A stretch of 29,616 bases of DNA, taken from Pseudoneurospora amorphoporcata (taxonomy: Eukaryota > Ascomycota > Sordariomycetes > Sordariales > Sordariaceae). The notes under the pieces were generated by a model. That model saw only the letters and a program-made list of their open reading frames with translations. It was not told the origin of the DNA and did not search any database. Both the position numbers and the translations under genes were made by a program. The stretch is from contig MU859350.1 in the NCBI GenBank assembly GCA_033297205.1, positions 1 through 29,616 on the forward strand, given 5' to 3'. This document shows positions 9,246-18,100 of the stretch, piece after piece (the stretch's first letter is position 1; each line of letters begins with the position of its first letter).

Positions 9246-9918
9246 ATTATACTATCCAATGTTGAGGGTGCCATGTACTTTGTCCACCAGGTCTCTGCTC
9301 CGCAGGCCAAAGATACCTGCAAAAGCAAGTTTTCGGCCGATGTTAAAAGACGCGATGAAAGATATCCTCGAGACGCGTCAGATCGATGGGTATGTTTGTC
9401 AAATTCTGGATGATATCTCCTGGGAATGCTTGAATAGCTCAAACATTTCACTTGAAGATCAGATGATTCTTTTTACTGGTTCAAGGCGGAATGTGTCTAC
9501 ATCCTCTTCAAAACCCATTGCCTCCTTCCAACACACACAACCAAGAAACGCAAAGAGGGCCCGGTCTCTCTGCCTCCTTCAGCCATTACCAGCAGCAGGC
9601 TCCCAGCACTAGTCCCCTAAGGGTTCTTTTTTCGGCTTGGAAACGGACGTTGGTGACGCTGATTACGGTGCCGAAGCGACCGAAATCCGGGTTGTTGCTG
9701 ACGTGTGTTCGGCCAGAATGACGGGGTGAACTAGAGGCTTTGCCCAGGGCGGCTCCGACGGCGACGAAGACTTCAGACCAGGGGGGCTGAGTTGACCAAA
9801 CTCTGACGCCCAAGTTTGGAAGACTGTTGGCTGAGACGTGTGCCTTGGCGGACAACACCTACTCCCCCATCGGATTTAGTCGCGCACTACAGCTTCGATT
9901 ATCGATTAGTATCTAACA
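9246..9918 (+). other. Degraded sequence upstream of the helicase relic
   Basis: Short protein-like stretches appear in two frames, for example KTHCLLPTHTTKKRKEGPVS near 9505-9565 and ETDVGDADYGAEATEIRVV near 9640-9700, interrupted by several stops. They are collinear with the helicase relic that follows and could be more of the same or of another decayed gene. I cannot assign a domain. Confidence 0.3.
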
Positions 9919-10612
9919 TTCACTAGGACCCTCTACTCCATTCTTACCAAGGCGAGCTTCGTCGTTAAAACGATTATGGCCAGCGGCAGTGTATAAGAGT
10001 ATGCCCAAATTATCGACGACTGGAACGATAAATACAGCGATATAGATATTCTTATCTTAAATACCAGCGTTAATACGGTTGGGCTCAATGCCCATGTTTA
10101 GTGCTCTACGGGGATCGGCCTAAGCTTTGTGTGGAATGCACCCACCATCCTGCAGTTCATGGGGCGACTGTACAGGATTGGGTAGACGAATACTGTGCGG
10201 TGGTACCTCCCTCAGATTAATGGGACAATCTCTAATTGGCAAGAGGAGCGGATTACTAGAAAGGTTTGCATTTTTCCGCCTCCCCTATCGGATTTGGTTC
10301 TGAAGTACTAACCTTATCAATTAGTGGGTCTATACTTTATAATCGTCCTTCGCTAATAACCCTGCCCATTCTATCGGCTCGGTGTTCTTGAAATCAGTGA
10401 TCACCTACGAAGCTGCGAAGAGCATTTTGAATTATGATTTCAACCGCTTCTCGTGGGTAGCTGAGCCGCCGCAGGACGTCACCAGTTACATGGCGAGTCG
10501 TGCCAAACTTATCGGCGATGTATACACATATGTCGTCGAACAGCACGCCCAATGGGACAGGGAGTCGACGGAGAAAGAGAGTGTACTTACAGTTGCATCC
10601 ACGGATGATTGA
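9919..10612 (+). pseudogene. SNF2-type helicase C-terminal relic
   Basis: Frame 9919-10263, a canonical intron at 10264-10324 (GTTTGC...TACTAAC...ATTAG) and frame 10325-10612 read as one protein. It shows helicase motif V-like DILILNTSVNTVGLNAH and motif VI QFMGRLYRIG (10153-10182), followed by RWYLPQINGT and a C-terminal segment FNRFSWVAEPPQDV. This matches the C-terminal half of the large repetitive SNF2-like helicases of ascomycetes. Four in-frame stops break it: TAA at 9994, TAG at 10099, TAG at 10183 and TAA at 10340. Each is a single CpA-to-TpA change from a Gln codon, the third being the Gln of the IGQ motif. No ATPase half (Walker A) is visible upstream. It is a RIP-killed fragment. 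Confidence 0.8.
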
Positions 10613-11397
10613 CGACAATGAGCACCCGTCGCTTGGCAAGCGTTTCGATACGGCATTTGTCCAGGATCCATATCCATAAGGGTGACTGAGAAGCCGGCCA
10701 AAAAACTATAGTAGGTACCCAATCAGTCAACCGGGGGAAGGATGTCAGGGTTATTCACCAAGCTGCAGTGCATAAAAGCTAAACCGCCGTCGAAATTGAG
10801 TGTGCAGAGCAAATCAACTTTGGATACACCGAAGGATGCAGTGGGTGCCGTCTTTTTGCGTGCTAGGCAAAAAATATCCTCGCGGATGTTTTGCTGCCGG
10901 CGCTTGGTCGATTCTGTCCAGGTACGGGTGATAGCTTCGGTTAACCTTCACTGACCAATGCAACCCTCCGACTGGACCTGTGGATTGTAGACCTTAAAGG
11001 CCGCCAGGGTCTTCTTCTTCTACCCAGACATCTATAACCCAGGCCACACTTCCATCACCAGATGCCACCAAGGACGCTGTTGGGCAACGTTCCGTGTCGA
11101 CCACCACTCCCTCAACGACAATAACCACTACAGTCTGAGGGTCGACCCCAACGGTGTAACCAGTCTCAGCGCTCATGAAGGTCAATCTTCTCCATCAGCG
11201 GCTGTCTCTCTAAGTCTCCGTCTAAGTATTGTCCTGTGTTCATTATATCTAGGGTACCTAGTCGGAAGTTCAGCAGGACATGACCTGTGGCATGAAGCTG
11301 GGGATGGAATTGGCTAACGCGAACCTGCTGCTGCATAATACTATCAATGAAATATACCGGAACGACTGCCTCCATCCCCCCAATCCCTTTCCACTTC
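10613..11397. other. Intergenic; one weak small frame
   Basis: A 60-residue minus-strand frame starting at ATG 11176 and ending at 10994 (MSAETGYTVGVDP..., with a Val-rich stretch TVVVIVVEGVVVD and an acidic end) is open but has no recognised domain. A plus-strand frame at 10742-10954 looks like chance. I call no gene here. Confidence 0.3.
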
Positions 11398-11898
11398 CTA
11401 TGTCTCCATGTCCCGACTTCTCTTTCCTCGCTGTGCCGTTTCCGCCGTATTAATCGAGATTTCCTTATACCCACCACCGTTAGCCCCTTTCTTGGCAACC
11501 TGGGTCTGCTCCATTCGAACACTTTCCACGACGTGATATGTCTCCCAGGATATCTTCCCCTCCATCGCCAACCTTCGGAGCTCCTCCATAAATTCTTCAA
11601 CGGAACCCAATCGGTTATTCCGCCCTTGCCCATGTCCACTCTCCTTCTCGGTGTTACTGTCGCTGTACGCCTGCCCTTCAACATCACTCTCGCACCTCTT
11701 CTGAGGGAGGTCCCAACCCCTCGTATTCACCCAAAGGAAAATCCCAATCACGACAAAGACTAAAATGACGATAATGACTTTCGTCACAGCGACTACCAAG
11801 TCATAGTCGCGGCCGGCTCGACAGTAGGTATCGTAGATCTCGTGGGCGGGTTTGAAGCATAGGAGTTCTTCTTGGGAGAGGTCATCTATGTCTGCCAT
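11398..11898 (-). CDS. Small single-pass membrane protein of unknown function
   Basis: This uninterrupted frame encodes 166 residues from an ATG at 11898. Residues 1-33 are acidic and hydrophilic (MADIDDLSQEELLCF). Residues 34-57 form one clear transmembrane helix (DLVVAVTKVIIVILVFVVIG). The remainder is charged and likely soluble, with an amphipathic segment EEFMEELRRLAMEGKISWET at about 101-120. There is no cleavable signal peptide pattern, so the segment is probably a membrane anchor. I do not recognise the family. The stop lies in a region where a second minus-strand frame stays open to 11166, so a further 3' exon is possible. Neighbours give no functional clue. Confidence 0.55.
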   Translation of the reverse strand: MADIDDLSQEELLCFKPAHEIYDTYCRAGRDYDLVVAVTKVIIVILVFVVIGIFLWVNTRGWDLPQKRCESDVEGQAYSDSNTEKESGHGQGRNNRLGSVEEFMEELRRLAMEGKISWETYHVVESVRMEQTQVAKKGANGGGYKEISINTAETAQRGKRSRDMET

Positions 11899-12659
11899 GT
11901 CTGATGTGGACAGGGAGACAGCTCGTGAGCCGTGCGGGATTGATTATTGATCGCTTCGATTGTTCGCGAGGATGGGCCGTCGGTACGTCGGGGCGTCGGT
12001 AGGAGAGGTGAGGTAGTGACTAGCGAGTGCGCAGTGTTGCAAGCTTGGAAGGGCGCGCTTCTGTTACTACGAGGATCTTTAGTGGGCAATCGAGAATGGA
12101 GACAAAACGTGTCCTTGCCACGAGACGAAGAGAATGGGGCGCTCAGGTTTATTGGGAAAGGTACCTAGAGAGGTAGGCACGATGGGTACTACCATACCTG
12201 CCTGCAGGTACACCGTACACGCGTTCATCCAGGCAGCTACATTTCAAGTCGGGTGGCATGTGCACACTTGCCGAATGAGCAGTGACTTTGCGGGCAACGT
12301 CCTCGTTGCAAATCAAACATACAGCAACCTGGGCATCCCTGAAAAACAAATAGAAAAGGCTCCAAGAGGTCAAGACTCCAATTATCGACGATGTGATGAA
12401 TATAACCAACTTAGTTATACTTTTGTACTCGAGTGTCCAACTGCTACGTTGTACCTTTGACACCAAACCGACCCCTTGTCCTTGCCAACCTCTATTGCCA
12501 ATGTCAGATACGGTCAGCCAAAAATTCGATTGCATAATTCAATGGACAAACTGGGAGACAGCCGATGCTAACATCTAATCCCAGCACCTTACCCCTTTGC
12601 ACAGCTTGAAATCCCTGTATCTCTTAATGCTCGCATGGTTTGAAAACGCTTATTAAATT
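11899..12659. other. Intergenic; no supported gene
   Basis: A minus-strand frame at 12535-12149 contains a hydrophobic stretch (SITKLVIFITSSIIGVLTSW), but its start context is weak and no family is recognised. TAGGTA-type words occur around 12160-12180. Nothing else is supportable. Confidence 0.35.
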
Positions 12660-12925
12660 TTATGAAGAGAAAAAAAGAAACAAAAAGAGAAACAAGAAAT
12701 AGAAAAGGAAAATAATAAATAAAAAGGAAATAAGGGTGCGGAAAAAGAGAAGAGGAGCTGGTAACAAACGAAAAATAAAGGAAGAGAAAAAAAAAAAAAA
12801 GAAAATAGGTAAAGAGAAGACAATTTGACAAGAAAAGCGAAAGAGCATTGACAAAAGAGAAAAAGAAAAGGGAAAGAGTGTTGGCAAAAAAGAAAGAAAA
12901 AAAAGAAAAAAAGAAGGAGACGCAA
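12660..12925 (+). repeat. Polypurine (A/G) low-complexity tract
   Basis: About 265 bases on the plus strand are almost entirely A and G (GAAAAAGAGAAG-type words, a run of 14 A at about 12787-12800). Loosely repeated blocks such as AAAGAGCATTGACAAAAGAG and AAAGAGTGTTGGCAAAAAAG lie about 44 bases apart. The Phe/Leu/Ser-rich minus-strand frames through it are translations of poly-pyrimidine, not genes. Mirror-like purine tracts of this length can adopt triplex (H-DNA) structure, which here is inference. Confidence 0.75.
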
Positions 12926-13285
12926 TACCGTTCTTTCCTATACGCTAGGTACCTAATCCTGCCCTAGATCTGAAGCTAACCGACCAAGATAATATAAACC
13001 CAACGATTATTTTCCCCAAGGAGAAACTGCCAACGCTTGAGGGATGTGGTATTATGTAGGTAGGTACGTAAATAGTAAATATCAAACTAAAAGCTATTGA
13101 GCAATTGAGCTAGAGGTATTTCACCCCTTTCTTGTCGTTTCTTCCAGTCCTTTACTCTTTGCTTCTCCCCCTAGGTAGTGTTTTTTTCTCAAGATTTCGC
13201 TTTCTCCTTTAGTTCCTCGTTTTCTCATTTACGGGAATTTTCAGCACATGCTGGCTTTCAAGTTCCTCCTTTGTGTGAATTTCTG
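12926..13285. other. Intergenic, 3' flank of the oxygenase gene
   Basis: Contains several TAGGTACC/TAGGTAGG words (about 12945, 13055 and 13173) and otherwise nothing I can annotate. Confidence 0.4.
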
Positions 13286-14582
13286 CTAGCCACCACCACC
13301 CTTCGAAAACACCATAGCCCGGACCTCAATGCTCTCCCTAGCTGTCCGTACTACCGCGTTGCTGCAGTCACCACCAGTCTCTTGCTCAAGATTACCTCCG
13401 CCAGACTGTTTAAACGAAGTATGCGGGCAGCCTTCACACACACACGGCACCCATTTGCACGTTGTTACAGTTAGCATGCACGTTTCTTCTTGATCAACTT
13501 TCGTGTTTCGGAAAAAAAACTTACACCTCGCCTTCAACCCCTCCTTGGAATCGAACGTTTTGAAAAGCAGAACTTCATCCTTCGTCTGCCGATTCAGATA
13601 ATACCACTTCATTCCTTCATCGTAGAGCGGATACAGCCCTTCACCCTCGTAGTTCTTCCTCACGTGGTCGACCGCTACGAGGTTCTGTGGCTGGACCGTG
13701 CTGCCATCGCAAACGGCGAGGGGGTAGTCGGTTACGGGGTAGCGAAGGGGGCGCCAGACGCTTTTCACAGTTGAGGGGTAGGGGTAGTGAGTTTCATGTT
13801 GGTTTGCGGTTGAGAACGGGGCTGGACGGGTACGTACTTGATAATTCGGAAGCGTCGTTGAAGGAGCTCTTCGGCCCGAGTGCCCATGTGATGTTTTACT
13901 CGTTTGGTGGCGGCTAGGGGGCTTTGGTCTTGCCGAGGTGGAAATGAAATTAAGGTGAGTCAGTGGTGATTGAGTGATGCTTGGTACCTTAGGGAGGGAG
14001 GTCTGGCTAACCAATGTGAACAGCGTGCACGGGCTTCAAGATGAGCATTGGATCGTCGAGGTCGATGACACTCCCGGATTTTGGGCTTGTCCGGCTGTGA
14101 TCACTCGTCCGGAGCTTGATTTGACAGATAAGTGATGGTCAACCGTCTCTTCCAGGTTAAAGCCACCGAGTTGGGGGAACACTTGACCATGCTCGGGCAC
14201 TCACTCTCCAGTCAAAAACCACCACCTCCGCCCCCGGGTCAATACTCCGCAGGAGCTCGACAACCTTGGGAAGGTACTCTCTCTCAATCCCCTCTTGGTT
14301 TGTCGGTATCACTCCAAGCTCCTGCCTAACCACTTGAAATGCATGGTCATCTAGGTTGAACAGATCTTCACTGCCTCTGATATCGTGAATAGTCTGTTCT
14401 GGTGAAGCGGCGAGAGTGAAGTTCTTTCTCGGACAGCCCTCGGGAGCCTGTGAAATGAACTCGTAGGGCTTTTCGGTACGAAACTTGTCCTCCCATTGGA
14501 TGTAGTTGAGCTTTGCCTTTTGTTCTGCCTGGCCTGCCGTGGCGTCCCCCTGCTGTGGCGCATCTTTCACGCTTCTATCCAT
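13286..14582 (-). CDS. CmcJ/AsaB-like Fe(II)/2-oxoglutarate-type oxygenase
   Basis: Five exons fit one frame: 14582-14205, 14114-14012, 13928-13838, 13760-13525 and 13431-13286, giving 317 residues. The introns are 90, 83, 77 and 93 bases with good donors (GTGAGT, GTTAGC, GTACGT, GTAAGT). The product belongs to the fungal family described as CmcJ-like methyltransferases, GA4-desaturase-like or AsaB-type hydroxylases. Visible hallmarks are KLNYI at 24-28, VFDWR at 122-126, the HxD pair H159/D161 in AVHIDQS, INVWRPLRYPV at 190-200, DEVLLFKTFDS, the distal His H273 in PHTSF and RESIEVRAMVF near the end. HxD plus distal His is the usual iron triad of 2-oxoglutarate oxygenases. Such enzymes tailor secondary metabolites, but no backbone synthase lies nearby. 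The phase of every junction checks. Confidence 0.87.
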
Positions 14583-15319
14583 TGCCGTTGTTGGAAGTGA
14601 GGGTTCCGTGATGATGCGGATTGAGATGAAGTTCTGGTCTCGGTGTGTTGTCCGGACTGGTCTTACTCGCAGCAGGAAATCGGAGTCAGTGGTGGCTCGG
14701 TTGCGCCCAAGTGATAGGATGGAATGTCAGCCTTTGTGCACAGCATGTGTGGTTTTCAAATTGGTTGAACACCACAGTTTCCAGTCAGGAAAAGGCGATC
14801 AGTTATCGTGACAATCACCTAGTGTCCGCAAGAAATATGTAAGGAGAAATTGTGATGATCTTATAGGTACGTTGAAATTCGTTGTTTCTTATTTGCATCC
14901 CCGGTCTCGCGTTGTCCAGCTGATCACAGTTCCGTGGCGCCCTAAAGTCCGTCTAAGATTCGTCCCGTGCCGGCCTCCACTGCATTGCACCATCCGTCCC
15001 CTTCGAACCTGTACACCCCCAACTGTTTGGTAGGCGTGTTGACTGGTCCCGTGTAATGATTTGATGATGGTGCGTGGTATCGTTCAACCCGCCCAGCTTA
15101 TCATCTTTTAATTCAATCTGTGTATTTCCCCAAGAGAACCCCGCAAATCATCCTCCACTCCCGAGCTTCTGAGCTCGCGTGCTCCAATGGCTCTGCCTGT
15201 CGGTTCTAACTCGTCGGTCAATCCCGCCCAAGATGCCTGGCAAGCTTGATTTCTGCAGTTTGATGTGACTGCGTCTCACACCGGCTCCGCACCTGACAGT
15301 AAAGCCTTGTCCTCAAATC
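14583..15319. other. Intergenic, upstream of the oxygenase gene
   Basis: No convincing coding frame. C/T-rich stretches at about 14990-15230 fit promoter or leader sequence. I see no repeats or RNA genes. Confidence 0.4.
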
Positions 15320-15571
15320 TCAGGCAGCAATGAACCCAGGACCGCACTCGCACTCCGCTGATCGCTTTCCACACTTCTTGCACACGTCGTCCTGCGAGCT
15401 TGAGCCACTTTTGGTGCCTGGTTGAACAACAAGAAGGTCTCGCTTAGCGTCTTCCTTGCTGGATGAGTTGTCGTCATTGTTGAATTTCTTCCATGGCTGT
15501 GATCTGCCACCGGTGGAGTCGGCAAAGTGATCGTTTCTTTGTGTATCTGCTCCCGACGACGTTCCAGACAT
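15320..15571 (-). CDS. Small hydrophilic protein with C-x2-C-x6-C-x-C motif
   Basis: This is an 83-residue frame from an ATG at 15571 preceded by CACCTCCGAA. Residues 1-60 are polar and disordered in character (Ser, Asn, Asp, Lys rich). Residues 64-76 hold CKKCGKRSAECEC, a compact four-cysteine group (C64, C67, C74, C76) that could bind one zinc. The protein ends seven residues later. There is no signal peptide, so it is not a typical secreted cysteine-rich effector. I do not recognise the family. Composition and the tidy cysteine motif argue for a real gene, but its small size and lack of introns keep confidence moderate. The nearest genes are the oxygenase and the hydrolase, both on the same strand. 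Confidence 0.5.
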   Translation of the reverse strand: MSGTSSGADTQRNDHFADSTGGRSQPWKKFNNDDNSSSKEDAKRDLLVVQPGTKSGSSSQDDVCKKCGKRSAECECGPGFIAA

Positions 15572-16282
15572 TTCGGAGGTGGTTGATGGTAAACGATTGC
15601 CGTGTGATGTACAGCTAATAGAAGCCCTGTTTTGCGTTAGTACCGTGGCTGCAGTTCTGAGATGTCTTGACGCAATGCGGCAGGCGCCAGCGATGTCTGA
15701 CGTTGTTCATGAATACTTACTTGGAGATTTGTCGAGTTCGCTTGTTGACAGTTGGGTGCTTGAAGATCTCATAAACATGCAAGCCCGAGGACTTACATGG
15801 CCCTTTTATGTCTGAAACGATGACATGTTACAATAAACTGGGGTCAGGCGCTACTGCCTACCTAGACGTATGAACGTCAGCTGGAGGATTTGGCTGTCCA
15901 TCTTTCGGGGCCCGAAAGTGCTCAAAATGACAGCTTCCGTGGAGATATGGAAGAAGGTTTCACTGCATAGCTGCCTTAAACGCGGCATGGCAACCGCCTG
16001 TGTTGAAGGAAGAATGGTGCGGCTCAGTGGGTGTAGCCTTTTCTCCAGTCTCAAACAGGCAGAGCATGCAGGGTGTGGTAGTGGTGAAATGAAGTGGTGT
16101 GGGCTATTGAAAGTTTGATTGGAGAGTTAACCAAATTCCTGCGCCACATAGTACGCCATTCGGCAATAACCCCTATATCAGGTTTGGCTGGGAAGCCTTT
16201 CGGAAAGACGTAGAGTGTGGAGTTCGCTCAATCGTACAATGAAATTCCATCCCAGAGTACATGTTGACCTCCAACCTGCATG
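15572..16282. other. Intergenic between small Cys protein and hydrolase
   Basis: Open frames at 15579-15815 (+) and 15870-16118 (+) are short, lack domains and overlap minus-strand frames of equal quality, so I call no gene. The 3' flank of the hydrolase is at the right edge. Confidence 0.4.
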
Positions 16283-18100
16283 TCACGGGCCTGGCCGCGA
16301 GAAATGTGTCTTTTCGGATACATGTTTTGGAGACTTCCGTGAACATCTCGAGATCAAGCGCCAACTTTTGACAACCCTGCCAAGTGTCGTCTGGAGAAGC
16401 GGTATGACTCTTTTTGAGAGCTTTGAGCGTGTTCGTAGGTGTGTTCGTGGGTTCTCGCGTCGAGTTAGAACCATCCCCTTCCCAGGCAGCCCCGAGCCCT
16501 GTGCCCAGTTGAGCGAAAAAGCCTCCCAAGACCGTGTTTCGTTCAAGTTGAACTGAATTTTGAAATACTCCGGGTCCCACACTGTGAACCGAGCTCGCTC
16601 TGCTTGCTGATTGTAGTCTAGCGCCCACTCAAAGATGTGATCCTTGAGGTGACGAAGATCGTAGCATTGTGATTCTCGTCCCTGAAAGCTGAGCTCCAGA
16701 CAACCGCTCTTCTTCTCATCCTTTGGATACCGGATTTCGATGAAAAAATTCCCCTTCGAATTGTAATATTGCCCAATGTATTGGTCCAGATGAGGGTAGG
16801 AGTGGGCCATGCTGCGTTCGTTTTCAAGGCCCTTCCTCATCTCTTTCACAAGACCAAGTTTCCGTTCCCGACTTCTCCTCGCCAGTTCAACGTACTGGTT
16901 TGCCAGGTCAAGGTATGTTTTCCCCCCATCTTCAAATCGGAAGAGTGCGGTGATGTATACTTGGGCGATCCAGTCCGCTACGTCGTTGAGTGGCATCGAG
17001 TTCGTCAGAACCACCACTGCCGAATTTGTTTCGGGGAACATGAAGATGGCGGAATAATACCCAATCCCGGCGCCTTGATGGTAATAAGTCATCATGGGCT
17101 GGTATTTTGATCCGAGTACTGGAAGTTCGTCCCTGCTGAACAGCTCCGCGTTGTCTCCCTGCAGGCCAACAACGTCTGGAAGCGCCGTCCGAACCCATCC
17201 GTAGCCGTAGAAACGATGATTCCTGGACGGATTGTCTAGAGGCACTTGGTTGCTCAAGATAGTTGGGACTTCCTTCAAAGGACCGGAGTATAACTTCTGT
17301 TCAGCAGCAAGAATCGCTTTTGCCCATGCAAGAAGATCGCTGACGTTCGAGTAGATGCCCCCAGCAGTTTCGAATATGCTCTTGTCAAAGGGGATCTTGG
17401 TTGGCAGTTGGTGAATGTCTCCATTGTCCAGTGCTGCGTGAGCAAACGCAAAGTCTCCGTATGGATCTGGCTTTGTTGTTGTGCTGTGTAGTGATAACGG
17501 TTCGACGACGTACTCTCGCAGAGAGTCCTCAAATGACCTCCCTGAGAACTTCTCCAGAACTAAGCCAGCGAGACTGTAGCCCCAGTTATTGTAGATCCAA
17601 TCGTTTCGAAATTGTCCGACCTTCTCGAGTGTCGCAACCGCTGGAAGGAGTTCATCTTTTGTGAGGAGGAACTCTTGATCGCCTTGATGGGCGATGGACA
17701 TATCGCCACTGAGTCCTGTTCGGTGAGAGAGGCAATCGGAAAGAGTTGCCAAGTGCTGAATTTTCTCATCCGTCTCGAAACCCTCGAGTAGATCCTTCAT
17801 CTGTGTACTCCATTCAAATTTGGCCTCCTTGCCCTCCCCACGGACCTTTGCAAGACATGCGACGACGAAGCTCTTTGTTATGGACCCTATGCCGTAGACT
17901 GTATGGGGACCGGGTGGGCGTGGCTTGAGGTTAGGCTGGTTCCCGACAACAGTTCCATGGCCTTTGGTGAAAATAGTCTTATTGTCGTGGAGGATCCCCA
18001 CAGACGCTGAAGGGGCCCCAGAAATGCTACAGATATCGTCAACAATCGAAATAACAGATTGGAGACGAACGCGTATATCTTCCTCCTGCGTGCGAAACAT
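16283..18100 (-). CDS. Serine beta-lactamase-family hydrolase (penicillin-binding-protein fold)
   Basis: The intronless frame encodes 605 residues from an ATG at 18100 (CAACTATGTTTCGC). Class C beta-lactamase/esterase motifs are in order: SxxK as S73-I-T-K76 in GIGSITKSF, YxN as Y170-N-N172 in WIYNNWGYS, and an HxG-type triad at H341-Q-G343 in YYHQGAGIGYYS. The acyl-serine is S73, with K76 and Y170 as general bases. Residues of about 480-560 form a second beta-rich domain (YIGQYYNSKGNFFIEI ... FEWALDYN) typical of fungal members. The basic tail after about 560 is longer than usual and may hide an unspliced 3' end. Fungal relatives act as esterases, lactam hydrolases or peptidases, and the substrate cannot be predicted. 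The frame extends upstream to 18304 with a hydrophobic stretch, but that start lacks family support. Confidence 0.9.
   Translation of the reverse strand: MFRTQEEDIRVRLQSVISIVDDICSISGAPSASVGILHDNKTIFTKGHGTVVGNQPNLKPRPPGPHTVYGIGSITKSFVVACLAKVRGEGKEAKFEWSTQMKDLLEGFETDEKIQHLATLSDCLSHRTGLSGDMSIAHQGDQEFLLTKDELLPAVATLEKVGQFRNDWIYNNWGYSLAGLVLEKFSGRSFEDSLREYVVEPLSLHSTTTKPDPYGDFAFAHAALDNGDIHQLPTKIPFDKSIFETAGGIYSNVSDLLAWAKAILAAEQKLYSGPLKEVPTILSNQVPLDNPSRNHRFYGYGWVRTALPDVVGLQGDNAELFSRDELPVLGSKYQPMMTYYHQGAGIGYYSAIFMFPETNSAVVVLTNSMPLNDVADWIAQVYITALFRFEDGGKTYLDLANQYVELARRSRERKLGLVKEMRKGLENERSMAHSYPHLDQYIGQYYNSKGNFFIEIRYPKDEKKSGCLELSFQGRESQCYDLRHLKDHIFEWALDYNQQAERARFTVWDPEYFKIQFNLNETRSWEAFSLNWAQGSGLPGKGMVLTRRENPRTHLRTRSKLSKRVIPLLQTTLGRVVKSWRLISRCSRKSPKHVSEKTHFSRPGP

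Noticed and set aside
12149..12535. Minus-strand 128-codon frame with one hydrophobic segment
   Set aside because: The start context is weak, no domain is recognisable, and it crosses several plus-strand frames of equal quality.
12589..12925. Phe/Leu/Ser-rich minus-strand frames of 75-90 codons
   Set aside because: They are translations of the polypyrimidine strand of a low-complexity tract.
13914..13928. Apparent one-base frameshift in the oxygenase gene after the HxD motif
   Set aside because: A recount of the run of C on the minus strand gives five bases, so the frame reads through HIDQSPLAATKRV without a break. The alternative acceptor at 13914 would remove D161.
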